A stretch of DNA of 64,000 bases from Apricaphanius iberus (lineage: Eukaryota; Chordata; Actinopteri; Cyprinodontiformes; Aphaniidae), in contig JAPXFQ010002706.1 in NCBI GenBank assembly GCA_028564705.1, forward strand, positions 186,001 to 250,000. The letters run 5' to 3'. A model generated the notes under the pieces. The model did not search any database. It was given only the letters and a program-made list of their open reading frames with translations, and was not told where the DNA came from. The position numbers and the translations under genes were made by a program. Each line of letters begins with the position of its first letter. The stretch's first letter is position 1. Shown piece by piece: positions 55,801-64,000 of the stretch.

Positions 55801-56118
55801 TTACTCTGACCGGCATCGTGAGTAAATAGAAAAACACTGTTTAGCTCTGCTCTGCTCTACTCTGCTCTCGCTACACTCAGCTCTACTACCACTGCATCGC
55901 CGCCGCCTCTCTTCGCGGGAGGGTGTTTTACAAATTATTTTTACTCTAAAACTTTGAATAGAACCATGCCCACAAATGCTGCTCAGAATAAAGGCACAAA
56001 TGTCTGCCAAGTCCTGGTGAAAAGTAGTAACAAGATTCGGCACCACATTTATTGATACAGCCTGTTTTATTCAGCAATGTTGCTTGTCACAATATTGCAA
56101 CTTCGGCGCTTAGGGGGT
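54346..56118 (-). mobile_element. piggyBac element, left end missing
   Basis: The right end reads, on the minus strand, TTAA then ACCCCCTAAGCGCC. TTAA (56119-56122) is the target expected for piggyBac. The transposase reads leftward to about 54346, where the 172-bp array takes over, and no second terminal repeat is found. Confidence 0.75.
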
Positions 56119-56122
56119 TTAA
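56119..56122. promoter_or_regulatory. TTAA target site of the piggyBac element
   Basis: TTAA directly outside the right terminal bases. Confidence 0.65.
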
Positions 56123-56392
56123 TGAATGATTTAATGTTTAAAAAGTTAGAACACTTGGAATGCTGGTTTACGGTGATTACAGAGCTGTTATGATCTGTCT
56201 CTGTCTGCGTTTCTCTACCTTCCTCTTTGTGTTGTTTTCCCTAGTCCTTCTCATCTCAGTGAACACCAGTGTCCTCGTTTGTCTGATTGTTGTCATCTGT
56301 GTGCTGTTAGTCTTCCTATTGTTCCCCTGCCTTTAAATACCCCAGTGTCTCAGCAGCTTGCTCCTGGTTCCTGGTCTTACCTCCCCTCGGAA

Positions 56393-57835
56393 ATGGGAAA
56401 TAACCAGTCCAAGCCTTTCTCTGCATCTGACTCCGACCCACCGATTCTGACAGTAGGAACCAGCCTAAGAAAGGACTCAGCAGAGATAAAGATTTGGAGA
56501 AAGACCTACCTCTGGTGGAACTTGGTTTCCACCGACACCTTCACAGATGACCTTCCCATTTCCCCAGGAGGAGAATCCTGGCCAGTCCCCGGCGTACTTC
56601 CTCGCTCGTTGGGATGACGAGTCAGATGAGTCTCTCGCATCCCAGTGTCGGCAGACAGGAAAGCTGCTCTGTTCCTGTCCGAAAAGAGCCCTGCGTCCAT
56701 CTTCGTCACACAAGTGAAGGAAGCTCCAGGTTGCGATCTGCCGGCTACAATTTTCCCCAGCGGTGAGTCGCCAGCGTTAGAGTCATTATCCTTCTCCTTC
56801 CGGAGTGACAGTCTTCCTGCCAAGCTCCCCTTCACCTCCCAGCCGCTATTGTCCTCAGCTGATTCTCAGTTGCCTTGTTATGCCTCAGTAGTCTCCTCTT
56901 GCCATAGATCTCTGGTTCCAATCGCCAGCTAGTCCGAGCAACAGCTCAAACCTCCTGTGCTCCATCCTGCCATTAGGGAAGAGTTTGTTGGGGCAGCAAC
57001 TGGGCTTACCTTCTTGCTCCTTGAGCGCGGTTCGCGGCGTCAAAGGATCTTTTGAACAATCTCCAGGAGCATAGACCTCTTTTAATCTCTCTGGATCTTG
57101 TCTGGGTTTGGCCAGAAGCTGAATGGATTAAAAAGTTTGCTTGGGCCAAGCTGCTCGGCCGTCCACCTCCTTCTCGGTTGCAGTCCAGCAGTGTTTGCTT
57201 GCAGTTTCTGGTCCCTGCCTCCTGTGGGACTTCAGAGCAGGGTTGAGGATCGGACTCTTTTGGACGCATTCCGGTGGCCGGGAATTTCAGAGTGCATTTC
57301 GGGGTGCTCTCTGGAACCTGGATTTCTGGAATGCGATCCAAAAGCTGATCCTTTTAAAGCTGCTTTTAAATCCAAGTCTCCTGTCAGTGTTCCTGAGCCA
57401 GTTTCCATAAGGCATATTTTAGAGACTGAGGTTCCAGTGACTGTTGCTGAGCCCGAGACTACTCCAGTGACTATTTCTGAGCCCGAGACCCCTCCAGTGA
57501 CTGTTTCTGAGCCAGAGACCACTCTAGTGACTGTTTCTGAGCCCAAGACCACTCCAGCGTGCTCCGCAGACCCAGAAACCACTCCAGTGTGCTCTGCAGA
57601 CCCCACTACCACTCCAGTGTGCTCTGCAGACCCCAATACTACTACAGTGTGCTCTGCAGATCCCAAGTCCCCAGTGGGTGTTCCTGAGTCCGGGTCCCCA
57701 GTGGGTGTTCCAGAGACTCCTATGACACGTCCAGATCCCAAGACTCCAGAGTCGGGGTCTCTTGAATTTTTGGAGGGGATCCAGTCCATTGCTCCCTCCA
57801 GTGGCTGCCTGCAGCAGGCCATAGCTCCTGTGTAA
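56393..57835 (+). pseudogene. Ser/Pro/Thr-rich ORF with decapeptide repeats, start MGNNQS
   Basis: An ATG at 56393 opens MGNNQSKPFSASDSDPPILT. The MGxxxS start is an N-myristoylation pattern like that of some Gag proteins, but nothing else supports a Gag. After frame changes near 56620 and 57000, the frame 57098-57835 carries eight 10-codon repeats of the PETTPVTVSE / PTTTPVCSAD type and ends with a stop at 57833. The 56150-56390 sequence upstream is pyrimidine-rich and lacks a clear TATA box. No enzyme motif is visible. Compare 46690-47520. Confidence 0.4.
57430..57700. repeat. 30-bp tandem repeat inside the decapeptide ORF
   Basis: GAGACCACTCCAGTGACTGT-type and CCACTCCAGTGTGCTCTGCA-type units alternate at a 30-bp step across about 270 bp. 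Confidence 0.88.
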
Positions 57836-58214
57836 CTGGTTTTTCGGTTTCACAAAACCAATTTAGCATAACTCTGACTCAGACATTCCCTTATTGCAGC
57901 TAAACTAACTCAAGTTTTTCACTAAACCTCCTTTGTGAAATGGACCACTGCACATTTGTAATTTTCTTTTGTTATGACACAATGCTCTACTCAATAGCAC
58001 TGGGTGTGACCAAATAAACAGACAAAAACAAAAAGTTGTAAAAAAACATGTAAAAAAACAGATGTATTTCAGCTATTAACCTGGTCTGGTATTCTGCTCT
58101 GCTACAATGCCCTGCTGGATGGGGAGCATCAATTCAGATGATTGCCCCAGTGACCGATCTTCCTCCATGTCCTGTTATCAACTTTTTTACTTTCTTTAAT
58201 AAAGAAAGTACCCT
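57836..58214. other. Spacer with a small palindrome
   Basis: 58188-58210 is TACTTTCTTTA-A-TAAAGAAAGTA, an 11-bp perfect inverted repeat around one base. It contains AATAAA. Otherwise nothing recognised. Confidence 0.5.
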
Positions 58215-58810
58215 TACATGAGTTCATTTTGACCAAACCTCTCCAGGTCTCAATGTCAATGCCACGTGAGCATTGTGCTTGCCTACCCCAGCTTGGCACC
58301 TCTCAGCGGGAGCAACTCCAGAGTGTTAGACAGTCCAATCCCTCTCAAGGAGACTGGTTCCAGAGCCAGAGCTGTGCATCTAGGTTAGGCCGACGATGTC
58401 CAGTCAGAACCTCTTAACCTCGGACACCGGCTCCCTCCCCACCAGAGAGGTGACGTTCCACATCCCATGGGCTGGCTTCTACAGCCGAGGATCAAACCGC
58501 CAAGGTCCACGCCTTCGGTACCCGCCCATCCTACACTGCCTCCAACCCCTTATGGCTCCTCCCACAGCCAGTGAACTCATGGGAAGGGGGGCACATGTTG
58601 CCTCTTCAGGCTGAGCCCGCCAAGGCCCATCGGGTAAACACCCGACCAACAGGCGCACAGTAACGTGCCCCATCTCCAGGCCTGGCTCCAGAGGGGGGCC
58701 CTGGTGACCCACGTCAGGGGGAGAGAACACTGAGTCTAATACTGTCACTCATCATAGGGGTCCTTGGGCTGCGCTTTGTCTGATCCCTCACCTAGGACCA
58801 GTTTGCCATT
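58215..58810 (-). mobile_element. Rex3 (RTE clade) 5' fragment
   Basis: Minus-strand reading around 58470-58260 gives, with stops and shifts, MWNVTSLVGREPVSEVKRF, LDIVGLT, SGSGTSLLERDWTV and HSGVAPAERC, the start of the Rex3 endonuclease. The part to the right is the 5' UTR and matches 63165-63420 in order (PHLQAWLQ-like and MALPQVV-like stretches). No reverse transcriptase follows. Confidence 0.75.
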
Positions 58811-58833
58811 TTTTACCCTACCAGGGCCGGTAG

Positions 58834-58872
58834 TTAGTTGTCAGGGGCCCATACAGGGCCCCTGACAACTAA
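58834..58872. repeat. Perfect 17-bp hairpin
   Basis: TTAGTTGTCAGGGGCCC, loop ATACA, GGGCCCCTGACAACTAA. It lies just right of the Rex3 fragment. Confidence 0.9.
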
Positions 58873-59364
58873 GCTCCTTGGATCATTGGGTCACTCAAAC
58901 CCCTCCACAATCATATTTAAGTTTTATATAGTTTTTACCATTTGTTAGGTAGTTTAGTTTCTGTTTAGTTTTTATAAGTTTCAGTCTTAGCTTTAGTCTT
59001 TGTGTTAAACATGTTGTGTACTCGGGGCAAAAAAAATAAGAAATGTGTAACAAAATTTTAGAAAAATATATGTTTTTTTAAATGTAATCACATTTGCCAG
59101 ATTAACAATTCTACAAATCCGGCGAGTAGAAAAGATATATGCCAAGGTAATGTTCAAAATTCTGTAAACACAATATCAACGCCTGTCTATTAGAAAGCCC
59201 AACATTTAATGCTGGAGTGCAGTTTTGTTTAAACACACCTACAATGACTGCAACACATATAACAGAAGCCAAGCTAACATAAGTATAATGATGCGTTAGC
59301 TTATTTTGCACTTACTCTTGTAGTAAGAAATCCCAAATTGGACCCTGGCACTATGCTTACATGA
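58873..59364. other. Unassigned spacer
   Basis: AT-rich, no feature recognised. Confidence 0.3.
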
Positions 59365-59372
59365 CGCTAGGC

Positions 59373-59598
59373 CAGGGGTCTGCAACTCCAATTCTCGAGG
59401 TTCGGTTTCCTGGAACTTTTAGAAGTGTCCAAGCTCCAAAACACCTGAATCAAATTGCTTATTCACCTCCTCAGTATGCAGTCAAGTTCTCCAGAGTCCT
59501 GCTAATGACCTTATTATTTGACTCAGGTGTACTGAAGCAGAGAAACAACTAAAACCTTCAGGACACTGGACCTCGGGGACTGGAGTTACAGACAACTG
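59373..59598. mobile_element. 226-bp hAT-type MITE, 8-bp TSD CGCTAGGC
   Basis: CGCTAGGC is present at 59365-59372 and 59599-59606. Ends are CAGGGGTCTGCAACTCC and, reversed, CAGTTGTCTGTAACTCC. No ORF. It is a common fish element. Confidence 0.95.
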
Positions 59599-59761
59599 CG
59601 CTAGGCGGAACGTAGCAAAACAGACAATTTGACTGACGTATCTGACATGTTAGAATTATGCTCTACAATGAAAAAAAAACAATCACTAAGAACCAGAACC
59701 TAGAGAGGGATATGTTTCTAATCAACAGAGTGGATATGCTCACAACCTACACCAGTTTGAA

Positions 59762-60407
59762 CCTAGTTTATGCTTCTCCGTTTTGATGGAGACGGATTGA
59801 CACAATGCCATTATCCGTCAACGCAAGGGCTCTCTGTCACCTACCCAAAAAAGCACAGAGGAGAGGTCCAATTTTTAACTATCCGTCAACGGAGAGTGTA
59901 TGCATCAGACTGGTCAGTTTGAGCAACAGCCAGAGATTGGTTCACTAGTACAGGGCTCTACAGTCACCGTAATCAGTAGTAATGCAGCGTTTCGCCACTA
60001 CATGCATTATATTGAAAGGATAATTTATGTAATCTGTTCTTTTGTCGATTTCCAACAAAAGGAGGCGTAGGAAAACAACAAAAAAGGCTGCTTTGTTTGT
60101 TACCATGTGCTTTAAGAGTATTCTATGGGCTGCACTTCTAGTAAAAAGCTTTACAGTTGAATCAAAACTTAATCAAATTGCGCCTAAAGGAAGAAATGCG
60201 TTCACAAGCCTAGAAAAAAACTGAAAGTGATATATGATAGTAGGCAGAGACACCATGTAAAGTTAGCACCCCCTGCTGTCCTGGTCGAGCAATGCTGAAA
60301 AAACAATAGAGAGTGGAGAGGAGAAAATGGACTACTATAAAAAAAACGTCTCCGTCCATACATCTGCGTCTGAGTGCAAATTCACGGTCCGAGAAGCATA
60401 AACTAGG
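59762..60407. mobile_element. 646-bp MITE with perfect 17-bp inverted repeats
   Basis: CCTAGTTTATGCTTCTC at 59762-59778 is the exact reverse complement of 60391-60407. Inside are subterminal ATCCGTCAACG motifs. No ORF of note. The ends resemble Harbinger-derived fish MITEs; the target duplication is not clear. Confidence 0.75.
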
Positions 60408-61555
60408 ATTTACACAGCCTCAGTTCCCATTGCTATTATTTGCAGTTGCAGTGTTGTTTAGCAATGTTAGCTTGTTTGTTAGCATTACCTCACCTGTTAT
60501 GAAGTCCTTTCTGAAGTTGTTGTGTGTTTAATCATCGTTTCAATCACTTCTTCTGAACGCTTGCAATCCAAATACTTTTTTCATTTGCCATGAAAGGGGG
60601 TGAGTCGATGGAATTTTAACTTTCCTGTTCTGTTGTTTCTATCAAAGCGTATTTGTACAACCAAAAAGGCACAACAGATCTGTTTCTGGTGACAACAAGC
60701 AGTAGGCAGGGAGCAACATAGAAATACTTCTTCTAGACTTTTGACTGACTTTATGAAACGAAAACTAAGCAGATTTTCTCAATAAATTTGGTTTTGTTAA
60801 TGATAATAACCTCGCCCCACACCCATAATCGATTACTGACCTTATTAATCTAGTATAGATACCCTTTGATGCTAACCTATCTGCAACGCATCTATTTCAA
60901 GTAAAGCATCTTATTATACTTATAACTTATTTTGGCTTTATCTAAAACAGTCCATCCATCCATCATCCTCATATTGAGAGCTGCTGACGCCATCATTAAC
61001 AACAGGCCTTTTATCTATTATTATTACTATTATTATTATCATTATTTATTTTTTCATACATTTTTTCCGGTTATACTTTCTGGACAGACATAGCCTAGAT
61101 TGAGAATATGAACAAACCAGTTTTACCGTAAAAAATAAAAATGTAGTGAAGCAGAATCCAAGAGTTAAAAAAATTATCAGGATTTTAACAGATTAATGTC
61201 GACAAGGGAGGGAAACAAAAGACAAGAAACAAAATCTCAATATCTCAAATCTCAGGTATTCAGGGTTGTGCAGTTTGTTCTAGTGGGGATGCCATACCCT
61301 GCTGTCCAATTGGCCAATATGCACATTGCTCAACCATTATATCCGGGGATACAGTGGTGACTGAGGAGGGGGTCGCTAGAGAGCAGTGTGGGCTCACACA
61401 AGCAGGGGAAAGTATGCGCAAGCTGTTTTTCTCCTTGCAGGTTACACTATTACTCGAGGGTAGATTTTGGATACAAAATACCTTGGAAGTGCTTTGACAA
61501 GCGCTCATGAAGGGAAAAGGCACACACAGATGTTTGATCTGTTTGCTCGGACGTT
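60408..61555. other. Unassigned AT-rich stretch
   Basis: Includes a small minus-strand frame at 61260-61523 (MPFPFMSACQSTSKVFCIQN, six Cys) with no motif I recognise. Confidence 0.3.
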
Positions 61556-61690
61556 TGAGCGCTAATTCACAACATATGACATCTCAAGGCACTTTACAAA
61601 CAGGCCGTTCGGTCTGTAGGATTAAAAAGTGTTTTCAAGTTTTCTGACAGAATCGTTTTAAATCATGCAAGCTGAGTTACTCAATCTTAC
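61556..61690 (-). repeat. LINE family A 3' end fragment
   Basis: AGCGCTAATTCACAACATAT followed by GACATCTCAAGGCACTTTAC matches the 3' terminal region seen at 31100-31150. Confidence 0.65.
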
Positions 61691-61893
61691 AGGAGTTTTT
61701 CTTTTCTTTGTTCGATGTTTGATAAATAAACCAGAGTGACTCTAAGCGGTGCCGTGCGAGTTAGGAGCAGGCTATATGCTTGAGCTAACCCATGTGAGCC
61801 TGCACTTCTTAAACAATAAAGACTGCTATTAGTGGTATTCAAATTAGAGATCAGTTTCAGAATGTTAGGTTTCTATGGCTTTTAGTTTTCTCT

Positions 61894-62124
61894 GTGTTTG
61901 TTTCTCACCTTCTTCAAAGGGGCATGGCAGGCAGCTCTGACCAGGTGCAACTCGTTGGAGCTCATCAGTCACCAGCTTCAAAAGGGGAGCAGCTGTTGCA
62001 AGCTGACACCAGACGGTTCTCGCTGTCAGCTTGGTACTGGGCCAACTCTCTAATGAAAACTGTTGTAGGAATTATTATTGCAGTTATAGGCTTTTTTTAT
62101 TTATTACTCACAGTACCTACATAA
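61894..62124 (+). CDS. Hypothetical 76-residue protein with a C-terminal membrane segment
   Basis: The frame ends WYWANSLMKTVVGIIIAVIG followed by FFYLLLTVPT, a clear hydrophobic anchor of about 20 residues close to the C-terminus. The N-terminal part (GSSDQVQLVGAHQSPASKGE) is polar. I do not recognise it; the end of a retroviral envelope or a chance ORF are both possible. TATATAAA-like and CCAAT-like motifs lie downstream (62320-62410), not upstream. Confidence 0.2.
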   Translation: MFVSHLLQRGMAGSSDQVQLVGAHQSPASKGEQLLQADTRRFSLSAWYWANSLMKTVVGIIIAVIGFFYLLLTVPT

Positions 62125-62464
62125 AACATTAGTTAAATGAACATTGCTTATTTATGCTGAGTTGTGCTGATGCATTTATAAGTTTGATTCTGTTACTCAG
62201 TGTCTAGATAAGATATTGTTGTTCTGGTTTGATACATGTACTGCAGGAGACTAGTTATCTCATAAAACACATCCTACATGACCTCATGACAGAGCTTGTG
62301 CTTATCCCCTCATGCATATAAAAGAGTGTTAGCTATCTTACCATAAATGTATGATGTGTTTTGTTCTCCCAGAGCTGAGTAATGAATCAATCAGAAGCTG
62401 ATCCAATAGGGTGTGGCTTATTACTATATATACCCATCCATCTGTGCTGCAGCTTCGGAATTCC
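62125..62464. other. Unassigned stretch with promoter-like motifs
   Basis: Contains CATATAAAAGAG near 62323 and TACTATATATAC near 62423. May be part of an LTR; no ends found. Confidence 0.3.
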
Positions 62465-63420
62465 CTATGGACTCTCTATCCATCCATCCGTCCATCCGTC
62501 CATCCATCCATCCATCTTCTTCCGCTTATCCGGGCTCGGGTCGCGGGGCAGTAGCCTAAACAGGGAAACCCAGACTTCCCTCTCCCCGGCCACTTGGGCC
62601 AGCTCCTCGGGAGGAATCCCGAGGCACTCCCAGGCAAACCGGGAGACATAGTCCCTGCAGCGGGTCCTGGGTCTTCCTCTGGGCCTCCTCCCAGTTTGAC
62701 ATGCCTGGAACACTTCACCAGGGAGGCATCCAGGAGGCATCCTGACCAGATGTCCGAGCCACCTCAACTGTCTCCTCTCGATGTGGAGGAGCAGCAACTC
62801 TACTCTGAGCCCCCTCCGGATGACCGAGCTTCTCACCCTGTCTCTAAAAGAGAACCCAGCCAACCTGCGGAGGAAACTCATTTCAGCTGCCTGTATCTGT
62901 GATCTCGTTCTTTCGGTCACCACCCAAATTTCGTGACCACAGATGAGGGTAGGAACGTCGATCGACTGGTAAATCGAGAGCTTTGCGTTTCGGCTCAGCT
63001 CTGTCTTCACCACGACAGACCAGTACAGCACCCGCATAACTGCAGACGCCTTACCAATCCGTCTATCGATCTCCCGCTCCATTTTTTCCCCCCATTCGTG
63101 AACAAGACCCTCAGATACGTAAACTCCTCCACTTGAGGAAGGACTTCATTGAGTAAGATTATTGGATCCAATGTTCCCTCACCCGGACGCGGGTCACCGG
63201 GGCCCCACTCTGGAGCCAGGCCTGGAGGTGGGGCACGTTGGCGAGCACCTGGTGGGCGACCACCTGGTGGGCGACGTTTACCCATGGGGCCCAGCCAAGC
63301 TTAGCCCGAAGAGGCAACATGGGCCGCCCCTCCCATGAGCTCACCACCTGTGGGAGGGCCATAGGGCTCGGGTGCAGTGCAAGATGTACTCTCCATGCGC
63401 ATGTAAAATAAAGAAAACTG
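62465..63420 (-). mobile_element. Rex3 copy with an internal deletion
   Basis: A 205-codon minus-strand frame (63082-62465) reads MEREIDRRIGKASAVMRVLY, YGH-like EIWVVTERTRSQIQAAEMSF, QLRWLGHLVRMPPGCLPGEV and GRRPRGRPRTRCRDYVSRFA, the C-terminal end of a Rex3 reverse transcriptase. Just upstream, EVLPQVEEFTYLRVLF is joined at about 63160 to 5' UTR-type sequence (63165-63420) also seen at 58550-58700. So most of endonuclease and reverse transcriptase is deleted. The tail is a (GGAT)n run at 62477-62516. Confidence 0.85.
62477..62516. repeat. (TCCA)n/(GGAT)n tail microsatellite
   Basis: CTATCCATCCATCCGTCCAT repeats form the 3' tail of the Rex3 copy. Confidence 0.9.
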
Positions 63421-64000
63421 CTGATCCTTTTATCTCCCATCCGAGGCCTCTCAGACACCATGTTATCCACTACATTTTGGAGCCATGAAATGGACAGGAG
63501 GGAACGGCGCACCAGGGTGTTTGAATACCCATCTCCGAACCTCGCCTAGCTTTAAAGAGTTGAGAGACTTCGTCAGGGTTCCGAATTCGTCTGAGACCAA
63601 GCCTGTTGAGCTAAGTAATTTAATTCTTTCGTTAAAATATTGGACTATATTGAAGTCCTGTCTATAACTTAGGACAGAAAACCTAATATTCTAATCTATA
63701 ATTGTAGTAATACAAATCATATATCAAATATTTTCCTTGTTCTATGGTCAGCCTTTTTCATTCTAATTTGGAGAGACACCTTTTCTGCTTTATGTGTCTA
63801 AAATGTTTTATAAAGGACAAGATTGGGGAATAATTGTTGATAAACTACCATAAGTCACTTGAATTACTGCGGTGAGTTTTTTATTATTTAAAATAAAATA
63901 AGGAAGATCAGTTAGTGGAAATACTGTGAGATTTTTTTTGAAGCAAGACCAGTGATTTAATTAGGGCTGTGAGATTTCTATCAAGACTACCTTGTCAAAG
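63421..64000. other. Unassigned right end
   Basis: Short frames only (for example 63485-63667, MKWTGGNGAPGCLNTHLRTS); no motif recognised. Confidence 0.3.

Noticed and set aside
57232..57822. 196-codon minus-strand ORF
   Set aside because: Shadow of the 30-bp repeat in the opposite frame; the plus frame has the regular decapeptide.
58479..58748. Pro/Arg-rich ORF as a host gene
   Set aside because: It matches Rex3 5' UTR sequence also present at 63165-63420.

Overview
This window looks like teleost fish DNA. I see no complete host gene in it. Almost every recognisable protein belongs to a transposable element or an endogenous retrovirus (ERV), and the mix is typical of ray-finned fish: Rex3-type and L2/CR1-like LINEs, Tc1, PIF/Harbinger, hAT and piggyBac transposons, and class I/epsilon-type retroviruses. 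No ORF has a bacterial ribosome site or operon layout, and several genes are visibly split by GT-AG introns.

Layout, left half. 1-900: 3' end of a LINE. 901-about 8960: a degraded plus-strand ERV (integrase, env, polypurine tract, LTR). Its LTR region is split by a Harbinger element (3818-6733, TSD TTA) and a Tc1 element (7298-8881, TSD TA). 9640-13690: a broken minus-strand multi-exon gene with zinc fingers, a Tnp2-like core, a PB1-like exon and a C-terminal exon, bracketed by about 130-bp direct repeats. 14189-23220: a complete two-LTR minus-strand provirus with 4-bp TSD GTAC, a PBS matching tRNA-Ala, and gag-pro-pol-env, all disabled by deletions and stops. 23966-24250: an AT microsatellite and a GC-rich minisatellite. 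24919-29693: a hAT element of the ZMYM1-like kind, carrying a solo LTR (26079-26668, TSD GCAT) inside its zinc-finger exon and a smaller hAT (28220-29384, 8-bp TSD).

Layout, right half. 30312-33330: a LINE split inside its reverse transcriptase by a second Harbinger element (30820-33078). 33536-36600 and 42408-46130: two copies of another LINE family; the first is cut by a 280-bp MITE and the second by a solo LTR (44297-44779, TSD CTAT) of the same family as the provirus. 39060-40345: a LINE related to the one at 1-900. 46690-47520 and 56393-57835: two P/S/T-rich decapeptide-repeat ORFs. 47527-48779: a satellite of about 175-bp units, cut by a Tc1 fragment. 52220-53350: a LINE 3' end carrying a 122-bp insertion. 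53800-54345: an array of about 172-bp units. 54346-56118: a truncated piggyBac. 58215-63420: two Rex3 pieces and two clean MITEs.

The genes do not form a pathway. The interest lies in the insertion order, which target-site duplications fix well in several places, and in a few structures I cannot assign to a known family: the repeat-bracketed zinc-finger/Tnp2-like/PB1 gene, the two arrays with nucleosome-length units, and the decapeptide-repeat ORFs. Family names come from recognising motifs by eye; no database search was run.
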